From Roseovarius sp. UBA6167 (GTDB taxonomy: Bacteria; Pseudomonadota; Alphaproteobacteria; Rhodobacterales; Rhodobacteraceae), in contig DIUD01000003.1 of assembly GCA_002428225.1 (NCBI GenBank), positions 1-24,335 of the forward strand: a stretch of DNA of 24,335 bases, written 5' to 3'. Shown one piece after another: positions 15,317 through 24,008 of the stretch (positions are counted from its first letter, which is position 1; each line of letters starts with the position of its first letter). The notes beneath the pieces are model-generated. The model searched no databases. It was given only the letters and a program-made list of their open reading frames with translations, and was not told the origin of the DNA. A program made the position numbers and the translations under genes.

Positions 15317-16143
15317 TCCAGCCTCTTGAAGAACCGGTCCCCCCGCCACGTCCAGAAGGCGAGCATCGAGCTGCCGGCCGAGGAAAAGATCACCCGGTTC
15401 GCGCGCCCGATGAGGTTCTCGTACGGCACGAAGCCCACCCCCCCCACCGCCTGCGGAAAGCGCGAATCGGTGGAATTGTCGCGGTTGTCACCCATGAAGA
15501 AATAATGCCCCGCCGGCACGGTAAAGATGCCGGTATTGTCCGCGCGCTGGTTGCCGATATCAAGCGTGCTGTAAGAGCGCCCCTCGGGCAGCGTCTCGCG
15601 CCAGCGGAACTTTATGCAATCCGCGCCCAGGCCCACGACGCCATTGGCGCAGCGCGGGCGCGTGCGCATCGGGCCCTGGGGCGCGAATTCCTCGACGAAC
15701 TGGCCCGCGGGCACACGCTCGACCGGCTGATCGTTGATATGCAGCACGCCGTTGCGCATCTGCACCCGGTCACCTGGCAGGCCGATGACGCGCTTGATGA
15801 AATCGGTGCCATCGACCGGATGGCGAAACACGACGATGTCGCCGCGCTCCGGCTCGGAGCCGAGAATCCGCGTGTTGTCACCGTCGAGCCAGCCGCAGAT
15901 GTCGGCCGCGTCGATATTCAGCCCGCCCAGCCGGATCGACGGGCAGGAGGCATAGGAATAGCCATAGGCCATCTTGTTGACGAACAGGAAATCGCCGATG
16001 AGCAGCGTGTCCTTCATCGAGCCGGACGGAATCCAGAACGGCTGAAAGAACAGGGTGCGGAAAATACCGGCGATCACCAGCGCCCAGAACACGGTCTTGA
16101 CAGTTTCCCAGATGGAACTGCCTTTCTTGGTCTCGGATGCCAT
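15313..16143 (-). CDS. lepB: Signal peptidase I
   Basis: This inner-membrane serine protease removes signal peptides from exported proteins. With the start at ATG 16143 it has 276 residues: one transmembrane segment (about 14-32), then Ser42 in IPSGSMKDTLL, Lys117 in GTDFIKRVIGLPGD, and the C-terminal signature GDNRDNSTDSR. Between these an insert with three cysteines and CGWLDGDN appears. The 16143 start is supported by GGAG 6 nt upstream. An in-frame ATG at 16221 would add 26 mostly polar residues and lacks a ribosome site, but cannot be excluded. The stop overlaps rnc, and the upstream neighbour is the antiporter gene rather than acpS. Confidence 0.92.
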   Translation of the reverse strand: MASETKKGSSIWETVKTVFWALVIAGIFRTLFFQPFWIPSGSMKDTLLIGDFLFVNKMAYGYSYASCPSIRLGGLNIDAADICGWLDGDNTRILGSEPERGDIVVFRHPVDGTDFIKRVIGLPGDRVQMRNGVLHINDQPVERVPAGQFVEEFAPQGPMRTRPRCANGVVGLGADCIKFRWRETLPEGRSYSTLDIGNQRADNTGIFTVPAGHYFFMGDNRDNSTDSRFPQAVGGVGFVPYENLIGRANRVIFSSAGSSMLAFWTWRGDRFFKRLE

Positions 16144-16244
16144 GCCTGTCTCCGCCGGGGGTGTCTCGTGGTCCGCCGCTTCATGGGGCGCGGGGGCCGG
16201 GGTGTCAAGGCGGGCCGTCATCACGGTCTTTGTATCACACCGGC

Positions 16245-18758
16245 TCAAGCCGCCTGCGGCGGCAGGGACAAAAGCGCCTCCGGGTCGATCCCGCGCCTTT
16301 CGGCGCTGCTTTGCACGGCCTCGCGCAGGGCGGCGCTGCGGCGCAACAGGCGACGGAAACGCGTCTCGTCGAGGACCAGGATGGTCGAAGGCGCGATGGC
16401 CCGCGCCTCGGCGCGCCGCGGATTGCGCATCAGCAGCGAAAGCTGCCCGAACATATCGCCGCGACCCAGCCGCCAGACCTGGCCCGCGCTTTCGATCTCG
16501 ACAGCCCCCGAAGCGATGAAAAAGACGCTGCGCGCTGCCACGTCCTTGCGCATCAGGATTTCGCCGGGATCGGCATAGCGGGTCTTGAGCGCGCGGCTCA
16601 GGCGCCGCAGCCCGGCCTCGTCCAGATCGGAAAACAGCGGCAGTTGCCGGATCAGTTCGGTGCGCTGCAGCGCGATATCCAGCGGCGGCCGGCGTTCCGT
16701 CGCCGCGCGGCGGCGCGCGATATCGTCCATGAGAGAGGTGTGAACCTCGGCCCCGATCAGCCCATCCTCGCGCATCGCGGCATATTCGCGCTCCTCAAGC
16801 CGCAGCGCGGTGCGGCGGATGAACCGGCGCTCCAGTTCTTCGGCATAACCGGGATATTGCAGGCGCAGCCCGTCGAGGGCGGTCTCCACCCCCTCGATGC
16901 GGCGCGCCAGAAGCTCGTGCATCAGATCCGCCACCCGCCGGCCGTGAATCCGCCGGATACGCCGGTCGATGAACCCCCCCATGTCGCGCAGGATCAGGCG
17001 CTGCGACAGCAGGTGCTCGAACCGGTCCGCCGTCAGCCGCGCGAGCGGGGCGGACAGGCCCAGGCGGTTGTTGACCACCACCGCGGCGCGAAAGGCGCGC
17101 CCGTAAGATACGCTTTGGCGCGCCGCGCGCTGATAGCCGCTGCGCCCGCCGGTGCGCGACGCCTCGATGAGCCGCTCGGCATCGGTGATGACCTGCTCGG
17201 CCATGCGCGCCGAGATCGTGCGTTCGCGCACACGGGCCAGGATCGTGTCGCGCTCGTGCCCGGCCAGCGCGATCAGGCCCAGGGTGATGCGGTCGCGGTC
17301 GAGGATATCGGCGCGCGCCTCGGCGCGTTTCACCGCCTCGTCCAGCCGCTCACCGGATCGCTTTGCCTCGGAGCGCACGATGTCGTGGTTCAGCTCGTAA
17401 TTCTCCGTGGTGCGCGCCAAGTCCTCGCGCACGGTCTGCAATGCCACGGCGACCACCTGCCGCGACAGCGCCTCGTCGATGGGCGAGAGCCGGTCCAGCC
17501 CGAGACGGCAGATCACCGCGCGCAGCGTCGTGCCCTGCACGATCAGCGTAAACAGGGTGTAACCGGTGGCAAGGATGCCAACGACGCGCTGAATGCCGTC
17601 GGGCACCCGGAAACTTTCGGTCACCGCCAGCGCAAGCGCGAGCGTCACCGCCCCGCGCAGCCCGCCCCACAGGATCGCCACCCGATAGGGCCGCTCGACC
17701 GCCGGCGACAGCTTCAGCGCCGTCAGAAGCGGCAACAGCCCGAACAGGATCACCGCCCGCGCGCCCGTCGCGGCGAGGATGACCACGCCGACGAGGATGA
17801 AATCCTCCAGCCGGACTTCCTCGAGAAGGCGCGGGATCAACAGCGCGGCAAGGATGAAGATGAACGCCCCCGCCCAATGCGCCAGCAGATCCCAGACCTC
17901 GCGCATGTTGGTCCACGCCTCGGGGCGCAGCCGCCCCGGTGCCGTAAGGTTGAGGGTCAGCCCGGCGCTGACCACGGCGATCACGCCCGAGGCGCCGATG
18001 CTCTGCTCGGCCAGGATATAGGCGAGATAGGGCAGCGCCACCGAGATCGAGATCTGCGCCCGCTCCCACGCGGCAAAGAGCGCCATCAGCCTCAGCGCCG
18101 CGCGCGCCGCAAGCCAGCCAGTCAGCGCACCGCCCGCCATCAGCAGCGGAAAGCGCGCCAGCGCGTCGGCGGGGCTCGGGTCGGGGACGCCCAGCATGAC
18201 AAAGCCCATGAAGAGGCCAAAGAGCGCGATCGCTGCGGCGTCGTTCAAAAGGCTCTCGCCCTCGATGATCCGCGTCAGCCGCCGCGGCGCCGACAGCGAA
18301 CGAAAGATCGACACCACCGCCGAAGGGTCGGTCGTCGAGACAATCGCCCCGATCAGCAGGCAGGCCGCCAGCGGCCATGCGCTCGCCCATGCCAGCGCAT
18401 AACCCACCGACAGCGTCGCCACCACCACGGCAACGACCGCCAGCACGAGGATCGGCACCCAGTCATCCAGCATCCGCCGCAGGTTCATCCCCAGCGTCAC
18501 CTGAAAAAGCAGCGTCGGCAGGAACACATAAAGGAACACGTTCGACCGGATCGGCAACCCGAGAATCGCCTCGGCCACCGGCCTGAGCGCGCCGGTAAGC
18601 TCGGTGCGCAGGAAAAAACTCGCCGCCACGCCGATGAGGATGCCGAGCCCCGCGAGGATCACGCTATAAGGCAGGCGCAGGCGCGTGGCCATCGGCTCGG
18701 CCAGGCCGAGCACCAGGAAAAGAGAAGCGATGATCGTGGTGAGAATGACGATGTCCAT
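16245..18758 (-). CDS. Cation/proton antiporter (CPA1/NhaP-SLC9 type) with C-terminal cyclic-nucleotide-binding-like domain
   Basis: The 837-residue protein has an N-terminal sodium/proton exchanger domain with about 12 membrane segments (1-415). It includes STTDPSAVVSIF (141-152), IEGESLLNDAAAIALF (165-180) with the ion-binding Asp173, and WGGLRGAVTLALAL (364-377). A long charged helical region without membrane segments follows (about 425-700). The last part (about 705-815) resembles a cNMP-binding/Crp-type sensor: DPGEILMRKDV, then MFGQLSLLMRNPRRAEARA (769-787) at the phosphate-binding cassette. The usual cassette Glu is Gln771. The layout recalls plant SOS1 and animal SLC9C exchangers, though no voltage-sensor helices are seen. 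It probably exports Na+ for H+ with cytoplasmic control. It lies between acpS and lepB. Confidence 0.9.
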   Translation of the reverse strand: MDIVILTTIIASLFLVLGLAEPMATRLRLPYSVILAGLGILIGVAASFFLRTELTGALRPVAEAILGLPIRSNVFLYVFLPTLLFQVTLGMNLRRMLDDWVPILVLAVVAVVVATLSVGYALAWASAWPLAACLLIGAIVSTTDPSAVVSIFRSLSAPRRLTRIIEGESLLNDAAAIALFGLFMGFVMLGVPDPSPADALARFPLLMAGGALTGWLAARAALRLMALFAAWERAQISISVALPYLAYILAEQSIGASGVIAVVSAGLTLNLTAPGRLRPEAWTNMREVWDLLAHWAGAFIFILAALLIPRLLEEVRLEDFILVGVVILAATGARAVILFGLLPLLTALKLSPAVERPYRVAILWGGLRGAVTLALALAVTESFRVPDGIQRVVGILATGYTLFTLIVQGTTLRAVICRLGLDRLSPIDEALSRQVVAVALQTVREDLARTTENYELNHDIVRSEAKRSGERLDEAVKRAEARADILDRDRITLGLIALAGHERDTILARVRERTISARMAEQVITDAERLIEASRTGGRSGYQRAARQSVSYGRAFRAAVVVNNRLGLSAPLARLTADRFEHLLSQRLILRDMGGFIDRRIRRIHGRRVADLMHELLARRIEGVETALDGLRLQYPGYAEELERRFIRRTALRLEEREYAAMREDGLIGAEVHTSLMDDIARRRAATERRPPLDIALQRTELIRQLPLFSDLDEAGLRRLSRALKTRYADPGEILMRKDVAARSVFFIASGAVEIESAGQVWRLGRGDMFGQLSLLMRNPRRAEARAIAPSTILVLDETRFRRLLRRSAALREAVQSSAERRGIDPEALLSLPPQAA

Positions 18759-18810
18759 CGCTTACAGATAGACCGAAACGCGGGTATGGGGAAATGCCAA
18801 GTCCCGTTTG

Positions 18811-19218
18811 TCAGCCGTCTTTCAACGGTCGCGCCTCGATCACCACAAAGGCCTGCGCCCAGGGGTGATCGTCGGTGAGCGTGACATGGATGATCGCCTC
18901 GTGCCCCTCGGGCGTCATCGCGGCCAGCCGCCCGGCGGCCCATCCGGTGAGTTGCATCACCGGCTGGCCGGTGCGCAGGTTCGACACGGCCATGTCCTTC
19001 CAGGCAATGCCCATGCGCAGCCCCGTGCCAAGCGCCTTGGAGCAGGCCTCCTTGGCCGCCCATCGCTTGGCATAGGTGCCCGCCACATCGGCGCGACGCT
19101 CGGCCCTGGCCTGTTCCACCGCGGTGAACACACGGTTGCGAAAGCGGTCGCCGTGACGCTCGAGCACGCCCGCGATACGCTCGATATTGGCCAGATCGGT
19201 GCCGATGCCGAGGATCAC
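18811..19218 (-). CDS. acpS: Holo-[acyl-carrier-protein] synthase
   Basis: The 135-residue enzyme transfers 4'-phosphopantetheine from CoA to acyl carrier protein, activating it for fatty acid synthesis. The N-terminus MILGIGTDLANIERI supplies the magnesium-binding Asp8, and the signature AKRWAAKEACSKALGTG supplies Glu57. Length is normal. The start overlaps the pdxJ stop by four bases, so the pair is probably translationally coupled. Downstream, a 52-base gap leads to the antiporter gene rather than to lepB, which in many alphaproteobacteria follows directly. Confidence 0.95.
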   Translation of the reverse strand: MILGIGTDLANIERIAGVLERHGDRFRNRVFTAVEQARAERRADVAGTYAKRWAAKEACSKALGTGLRMGIAWKDMAVSNLRTGQPVMQLTGWAAGRLAAMTPEGHEAIIHVTLTDDHPWAQAFVVIEARPLKDG

Positions 19219-19964
19219 CCGCGCGCCTCGTCCATCAGGCGGCGCATCTCGGCAATGGCCGGCCCCAGCCCGCGAAAGATCGCCTCGCCGATCAGGAAAT
19301 GGCCGATATTGAGTTCGCGCAGCTCGGGCAAGGCCGCCACCGGCTGAACCGTGTCATAGCTCAGCCCATGCCCGGCATGAACCTCCAGCCCCAGCGAATG
19401 TCCATAGGCCGCCATCTCGCGCAGGGCCGACAGTTCGCGATCGCGGGTGGCACCATCGCCCACGGCATGGGCGTCGCAATAGGCGCCGGTGTGCAACTCG
19501 ATCACCTCGGCACCGATGCGGTGCGCGGCCTCGATCTGGTGGCGGTCGGCGGCAAGGAAGATCGACACCCGGCACCCCGCCGCGCGCAGCGGCACGATGT
19601 AATGCGCCAGCCGGTTTTCCTCGCGCGCCACGTCGAGCCCGCCCTCGGTGGTGCGTTCCTCGCGCTTTTCCGGCACGAGGCAGACGGCGTGCGGCCTGTG
19701 GCGCAGCGCGATGCGCTGCATTTCCCCGGTGGCCGCCATCTCGAAGTTGAGCGGCACCGTCAGAACCCCGATCAGCCCGTCGATATCGGCATCCGAGATG
19801 TGCCGCCGGTCCTCGCGCAGATGCGCGGTAATCCCGTCGGCGCCCGCCTCCTCGGCCAGTTTGGCGGCGCGCAGCGGGTCGGGGCAGGCCCCGCCGCGCG
19901 CATTGCGCACCGTCGCCACATGGTCGATATTCACGCCAAGGCGCAATTTTCCCTCTGCCGCCAC
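19215..19964 (-). CDS. pdxJ: Pyridoxine 5'-phosphate synthase
   Basis: The 249-residue TIM-barrel enzyme makes pyridoxine 5'-phosphate from 1-deoxyxylulose 5-phosphate and the PdxA product, the last ring-forming step of vitamin B6 synthesis. The family start LRLGVNIDHVATVRNARGG, the segment GITAHLREDRRHI and the C-terminal EVHAGHGLSYD with a conserved histidine are present, as is IGEAIFRGL. It starts at GTG 19964 with AAAGGA about 9 nt upstream. The stop overlaps acpS. The next gene upstream, DUF2062, is 36 bases away, so it probably belongs to the same transcript. Confidence 0.95.
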   Translation of the reverse strand: MAAEGKLRLGVNIDHVATVRNARGGACPDPLRAAKLAEEAGADGITAHLREDRRHISDADIDGLIGVLTVPLNFEMAATGEMQRIALRHRPHAVCLVPEKREERTTEGGLDVAREENRLAHYIVPLRAAGCRVSIFLAADRHQIEAAHRIGAEVIELHTGAYCDAHAVGDGATRDRELSALREMAAYGHSLGLEVHAGHGLSYDTVQPVAALPELRELNIGHFLIGEAIFRGLGPAIAEMRRLMDEARG

Positions 19965-20000
19965 GGATTTGTCCTTTCCCTCGCGATTCCCGATCTCAGC

Positions 20001-20681
20001 CTAGTCCGGTTTTTGATCCTCGTCAGCATCACGCGCCTGCTTTTCCCGGCTCGATCGCATCTCCCGGAGCGCCGCCAATTTCGCCGCCAGCGCGCCGCGA
20101 CGCCGCTTCTGATAAGCGGTGATCACCGGCAGGCTGATGTAATATGCGGCCAGGCCGACGATGATCCCCGGAACGATCCCGCCTACCAGATAGGGCAGAA
20201 AGACCTCATGATAGAAAATGCCCAGCCCGTGCCAGTCCGGCGAGCGGTCGGTAAAAATCGCCAGAAAATTGTTTTTCAGATCCTCCCCGGCATCGAGGAA
20301 CTTGCCCCCCAGCGAGCGGCTGATCTCGTCCTCATGCAGCGTGGGCCGCCCCAGGATGGCGTGACCGGTCTGGAGCGATATGACCCCGATCGGCAGATAG
20401 GTCAGCGGATTGCCGAAGAACGTCCCCAGAAGGGCCGCGGGAATATTGCCGCGCAAAACCCAGGCTATCGTGCCCGCCACCACGAAATGTATCCCGTAGA
20501 ACGGCGTGAAGGTCGTGAATACACCCGCAAAAATGCCGCGCGCGATGCGCTCGGGCGGGTCGGGCAGGCGGTGCAGGCGGTGCTTGACATAGGTAAAGGT
20601 CCGCCTCCAGCCGCCACGCGGCCAGACGAACTCGGCGACGACCCGCCACCATGACCGCTTGTCTCGACGCCGGAAAATCAC
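20001..20681 (-). CDS. DUF2062 family membrane protein
   Basis: The 226-residue protein of unknown function has three likely membrane-spanning or re-entrant segments (about 46-76, 80-104 and 161-188) and a charged C-terminal tail (from about 191). The stretch FTPFYGIHFVVAG and the motif FFGNPLTYLPIG (89-100) are characteristic of DUF2062. The GTG start at 20681 is three bases after the rsh stop, with GAGGAA upstream inside the end of rsh, so translation is likely coupled to rsh. The pairing with rsh is reported widely in this bacterial group, but the function is not known, and I do not infer one. Confidence 0.85.
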   Translation of the reverse strand: MIFRRRDKRSWWRVVAEFVWPRGGWRRTFTYVKHRLHRLPDPPERIARGIFAGVFTTFTPFYGIHFVVAGTIAWVLRGNIPAALLGTFFGNPLTYLPIGVISLQTGHAILGRPTLHEDEISRSLGGKFLDAGEDLKNNFLAIFTDRSPDWHGLGIFYHEVFLPYLVGGIVPGIIVGLAAYYISLPVITAYQKRRRGALAAKLAALREMRSSREKQARDADEDQKPD

Positions 20682-20684
20682 GGC

Positions 20685-22823
20685 TCAGGCTTCCTCGCGC
20701 TTGTCTCCGGACCGGGACGGATCGCGATAGCGCTCTACTGCGGCAACATCCGATTCAGCGTCGAGCGCCGACAGAACGCTGTGCAGATGCTCGGCATCGC
20801 GCAATTCGACATCAATCAGGAGACGGTAGAAATCGGGCTTGCGATCCACGAAGGTCAGATCCGAGATATTGGCCTTGCGCTCGCCGATCAAGGTGCAAAT
20901 GCGCCCCAGCACGCCCGCATCGTTGCCGATGGTCAGATCGAGCGTGACATCATAGGCCGCCGGGTGCTTGCCGGTATGCCAGTGCAGGTCGAGCCAGCGT
21001 TCCGGCTGTTGATCGTAGCGCGACAATGTTTCGCAGTCGATGGCGTGGATCACGACGCCTTGCCCGCGAAAGGTGATGCCGACGATACGCTCGCCCGGCA
21101 GCGGCTGGCAACAGCGCGCACGGTTGACCCCCTGATCCGCGCCAAGCCCGATCACCGCCCGCTCGCGCGTGACCTCTGCCCCCTCGGCCGGGACGAGATC
21201 GGGATAGACCGCGCCCAAGACCTGCTGCGCGGTCAATTCGGCGCTGCCGAGACGCGCGCGCACCTCATCGGCGCCCCGCAGCCGCAACGTGCGCGCCGCC
21301 GTCTCGAGCGCCTTGTCGGTCGCCTTCTTGCCGACATGCTCGAACGCCGAGCGCGCCAGTTCGCGCCCCAGCTTGATATAGCGTTCGCGGTCCAGTTCGC
21401 GCAGCGCGCGACGGATGGCCGAGCGCGCCTTGCCGGTGGTGGCGATGTCGAGCCAGGTCGCCTGAGGCGTCTGCCCGTCTGCGGTGATCACCTCGACCGA
21501 CTGCCCGTTCTTGATCCGCGTCCACAGCGGCACGCGCATCCCGTCCACCTTGGCCCCCACGCAGGCATGGCCGATCCGCGTGTGGATGGCATAGGCGAAA
21601 TCAATCGGCGTGGCGCCGCGCGGCAGCTTTATCACGTCGCCCTTGGGGGTAAAGCAGAACACCTTGTCGGCATACATTTCCAGCTTGACCGCCTCGAGAA
21701 AATCCTCGTGATCCTCCTCGGCGTCGAACTGCTCGTTCATCGAGGAGATCCAGCGCGCCGGATCGACGGCAAAAGGGTTCTCGCTGCGCACCCCGTCACG
21801 ATATGACCAATGCGCCGCCACCCCCGTTTCGGCCACGTCGTGCATGGCGCGGGTGCGGATCTGCACCTCGACCCGCTTGCCGTCGCGCCCCGAGACGGTG
21901 GTGTGAATCGAGCGATAGCCGTTGGATTTGGGCTGGCTGATATAATCCTTGAACCGCCCCGGCACCGCGCGCCAGCGCTGATGGATGACGCCCAGAACCG
22001 CATAGCAATCCGCCTCGGAGCGGGTGATGATGCGAAAGCCGTAGATGTCGGAGAGGCGGGAAAATCCCATCTCCTTTTCCTGCATCTTGCGCCAGATCGA
22101 ATAGGGCTTCTTGGCGCGGCCGAACACTTCGGCCTCGATCCCCGCCTTTTCAAGCTCGGCGCGCATGTCGCCGGTGATCCGCTCCACCACATCGCCGGTC
22201 TCGCGTTGCAGGGTGATGAAGCGGCGGATGATCGACGCGCGCGCCTCGGGGTTGAGCACCCGGAACGCCAGATCCTCCAGCTCCTCGCGCATCCACTGCA
22301 TCCCCATGCGCCCGGCGAGCGGCGCATAGATATCCATCGTCTCGCGCGCCTTCTGCGCCTGCTTTTCGGGGCGCATCGCCTTGATCGTGCGCATGTTGTG
22401 CAGCCGGTCCGCGAGCTTGACGAGGATCACCCGCAGATCGCGCGACATCGCCATGAAGAGCTTGCGGAAATTCTCGGCCTGCTTGGTCTCGGAACTGCTC
22501 AGTTGCAGATTGGTGAGCTTGGTCACGCCCTCCACCAGCTCGGCGATCTCATGACCGAACCGCTCTTCGACCATGGCATAGGAGGCCTTGGTATCCTCGA
22601 CCGTGTCGTGCAGAAGCGCAGTGACGATGGTCGCATCGTCGAGCCGCTGCTCGGTCAGGATCGCGGCCACGGCAACGGGATGGGTGAAATAGGGCTCTCC
22701 CGAGTGGCGCGTCTGGCCCTCGTGCATCTCGCGGCCAAACGCATAGGCCGCGCGAATGAGGGCTTCGTCCGTTTTCGGATTGTAATGGCGCACCAGCGTG
22801 ATCAGGTCTTCAACGGCGATCAT
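20685..22823 (-). CDS. rsh: Bifunctional (p)ppGpp synthetase/hydrolase, RelA/SpoT homologue
   Basis: The 712-residue enzyme makes and degrades the alarmone (p)ppGpp that controls the stringent response. The hydrolase HD domain is intact: His48 (YFTHPV), His72-Asp73 (LLHDTVEDT) and Asp139 (LADRLHNMRT). The synthetase domain includes RLSDIYGFRII (256-266) and PGRFKDYISQPKSNGYRSIHTTV. The RFKD (290-293) is the RxKD form of bifunctional enzymes, not the ExDD of RelA. TGS (about 386-447) and a C-terminal ACT domain (about 630-705) follow. This is the usual single long Rsh of alphaproteobacteria, also written spoT or relA. rpoZ lies 41 bases upstream. Confidence 0.95.
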   Translation of the reverse strand: MIAVEDLITLVRHYNPKTDEALIRAAYAFGREMHEGQTRHSGEPYFTHPVAVAAILTEQRLDDATIVTALLHDTVEDTKASYAMVEERFGHEIAELVEGVTKLTNLQLSSSETKQAENFRKLFMAMSRDLRVILVKLADRLHNMRTIKAMRPEKQAQKARETMDIYAPLAGRMGMQWMREELEDLAFRVLNPEARASIIRRFITLQRETGDVVERITGDMRAELEKAGIEAEVFGRAKKPYSIWRKMQEKEMGFSRLSDIYGFRIITRSEADCYAVLGVIHQRWRAVPGRFKDYISQPKSNGYRSIHTTVSGRDGKRVEVQIRTRAMHDVAETGVAAHWSYRDGVRSENPFAVDPARWISSMNEQFDAEEDHEDFLEAVKLEMYADKVFCFTPKGDVIKLPRGATPIDFAYAIHTRIGHACVGAKVDGMRVPLWTRIKNGQSVEVITADGQTPQATWLDIATTGKARSAIRRALRELDRERYIKLGRELARSAFEHVGKKATDKALETAARTLRLRGADEVRARLGSAELTAQQVLGAVYPDLVPAEGAEVTRERAVIGLGADQGVNRARCCQPLPGERIVGITFRGQGVVIHAIDCETLSRYDQQPERWLDLHWHTGKHPAAYDVTLDLTIGNDAGVLGRICTLIGERKANISDLTFVDRKPDFYRLLIDVELRDAEHLHSVLSALDAESDVAAVERYRDPSRSGDKREEA

Positions 22824-22864
22824 CGGTCAGGGGCGCCCCGTCTCGCGCTGAAGGAGCCCGGGCC

Positions 22865-23218
22865 TCAGCCCTGCCCCTGGGCTTCCATGAGGGCGCGAAG
22901 GAGCTTTTCCTCGGACATGTCATCGGCCTCGGGGCGGTCCGGCGCCGCGCCCATGAGCAACGCCATGGAATCCTCTTCCGGCTCGTCCACCTCGATCTGC
23001 GTCTGGTTCGATTCGATCAGCCGCTCGCGCAGATCGTCGGCCGATTGCGTCTCTTCGGCAATCTCGCGCAGGGCCACGACCGGGTTCTTGTCATTGTCGC
23101 GCTCCACCGTGATCGGCGCGCCTGCGGCAATCTCGCGGGCGCGGTGCGCGGCAAGCAGCACCAATTCAAAGCGGTTGGGCACCTTGTCAACGCAGTCTTC
23201 TGTAGTTACGCGGGCCAT
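22865..23218 (-). CDS. rpoZ: RNA polymerase omega subunit
   Basis: The 117-residue omega subunit helps assemble the polymerase core and forms one (p)ppGpp site in enteric bacteria. The N-terminus ARVTTEDCVDKVPNRFELVLLAAHRAREIAAG and VVALREIAE are the family hallmarks. A variable acidic tail follows. ATG 23218 has GGAGGT close upstream. It sits directly before rsh, so the alarmone enzyme and a polymerase subunit that can respond to it share a transcript, an arrangement also known in gammaproteobacteria (rpoZ-spoT). The 65-base upstream gap holds a DnaA-box sequence and a small palindrome. Confidence 0.96.
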   Translation of the reverse strand: MARVTTEDCVDKVPNRFELVLLAAHRAREIAAGAPITVERDNDKNPVVALREIAEETQSADDLRERLIESNQTQIEVDEPEEDSMALLMGAAPDRPEADDMSEEKLLRALMEAQGQG

Positions 23219-23242
23219 GCGACCTCCGGGCAGTTTACGGGC

Positions 23243-23251
23243 TGTGGATAA
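23243..23251 (-). promoter_or_regulatory. DnaA-box-like sequence upstream of rpoZ
   Basis: On the minus strand the bases read TTATCCACA, the exact consensus DnaA 9-mer, 24 bases before the rpoZ ATG. Next to it (23253-23265) is AAGTC-CCT-GACTT, a 5-bp inverted repeat with a 3-base spacer. A single box does not make an origin; it could be regulatory or a chance match. Confidence 0.35.
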
Positions 23252-23283
23252 GAAGTCCCTGACTTAGGGCCTTGGCAGGGGAT

Positions 23284-23865
23284 TTACAAGCGCGGAATCG
23301 CGCAGCGCACCACCTCGTTGCGCGCGCTCCGGGGCAGCGCCGCCAGCATCTCGCGCACCGTGTGCCCGGACAGGGGGTGCCGCCAGTCCGGCGCGATATC
23401 CGCCAACGGCACCAGCACAAAGGCGCGGTCCTCGATCCGCGGATGCGGCAAGATCAGTTGCCCGGGCGCGCGCGCCTGCTGCCGGGCAGCATCAAGCGCG
23501 CGCCAGCGCGCATGGGTCGCCGCATCAGGCAGCACATGATCGCCCATCGCCAGAAGATCGAGATCGAGCGTGCGCGGCCCCCACCGTGTCTCGCGGGTGC
23601 GCCCAAAGGCCGCCTCGATCGCGTGCAGGTGCGCCAGCACCGCCGCCGGTGGCCCCTCCATCCGTGTCGCGGCAGCGGCATTGACATAGTCCGGCCCCGA
23701 TCCGGGCGGAAAGGCCGGTGTGCGGTAAAGTCCGCTCACCGCCTCTAGCACCGCGCCCGCGGCCTCCAGATGCCGCAGCGCAGCAGCAATCGTCGCCACC
23801 GGACCGCCCGCCCTCGACGGCAAGTTTCCACCCAAAGCGATCAGGCAGAGTTGATCCGACGTCAT
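23284..23865 (-). CDS. folK: 2-amino-4-hydroxy-6-hydroxymethyldihydropteridine diphosphokinase (HPPK)
   Basis: The 193-residue enzyme transfers pyrophosphate from ATP to hydroxymethyldihydropterin in folate synthesis. The N-terminus CLIALGGNLPSRAG and the signature RWGPRTLDLDLL (94-105), with magnesium-binding Asp101 and Asp103, identify it. LPHPRIEDRAFVLVPLADIAP follows as usual. The start ATG 23865 gives the family N-terminus; in-frame upstream starts would add 30 unconserved residues that reach into the divergent promoter region. folB and folP are not adjacent. It is head-to-head with the NYN gene and 65 bases upstream of rpoZ. Confidence 0.93.
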   Translation of the reverse strand: MTSDQLCLIALGGNLPSRAGGPVATIAAALRHLEAAGAVLEAVSGLYRTPAFPPGSGPDYVNAAAATRMEGPPAAVLAHLHAIEAAFGRTRETRWGPRTLDLDLLAMGDHVLPDAATHARWRALDAARQQARAPGQLILPHPRIEDRAFVLVPLADIAPDWRHPLSGHTVREMLAALPRSARNEVVRCAIPRL

Positions 23866-24008
23866 TCCGAACCTATCCTTTTGCGACACAGGATGGCCTT
23901 GCGCGTTGTTTACCACCATCCTAACTGTGCGACCCAGCCTTTCGGTGCAAACCACTTACACCACTCACGCCCCAAGGCAATGCAGACCTATTTGAAAGGA
24001 CATTCAGC

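Noticed and set aside
14630..15349. Longer ribonuclease III starting at GTG 15349
   Set aside because: The added residues lie inside lepB and are not typical of the family; GTG 15316 overlaps the lepB stop and gives the normal N-terminus.
16245..16740. Separate Crp/Fnr-type regulator gene
   Set aside because: The cyclic-nucleotide-binding-like domain is continuous in frame with the antiporter, and no helix-turn-helix follows it.
16137..18878. 913-codon open frame on the plus strand opposite the antiporter gene
   Set aside because: It is a high-GC mirror frame: the composition is dominated by Arg, His, Gln, Pro and Ala with no family motif, while the minus strand encodes a clear membrane transporter.
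23219..23283. Replication origin suggested by the DnaA box
   Set aside because: Only one box, no AT-rich unwinding element, and none of the usual origin-linked genes nearby.
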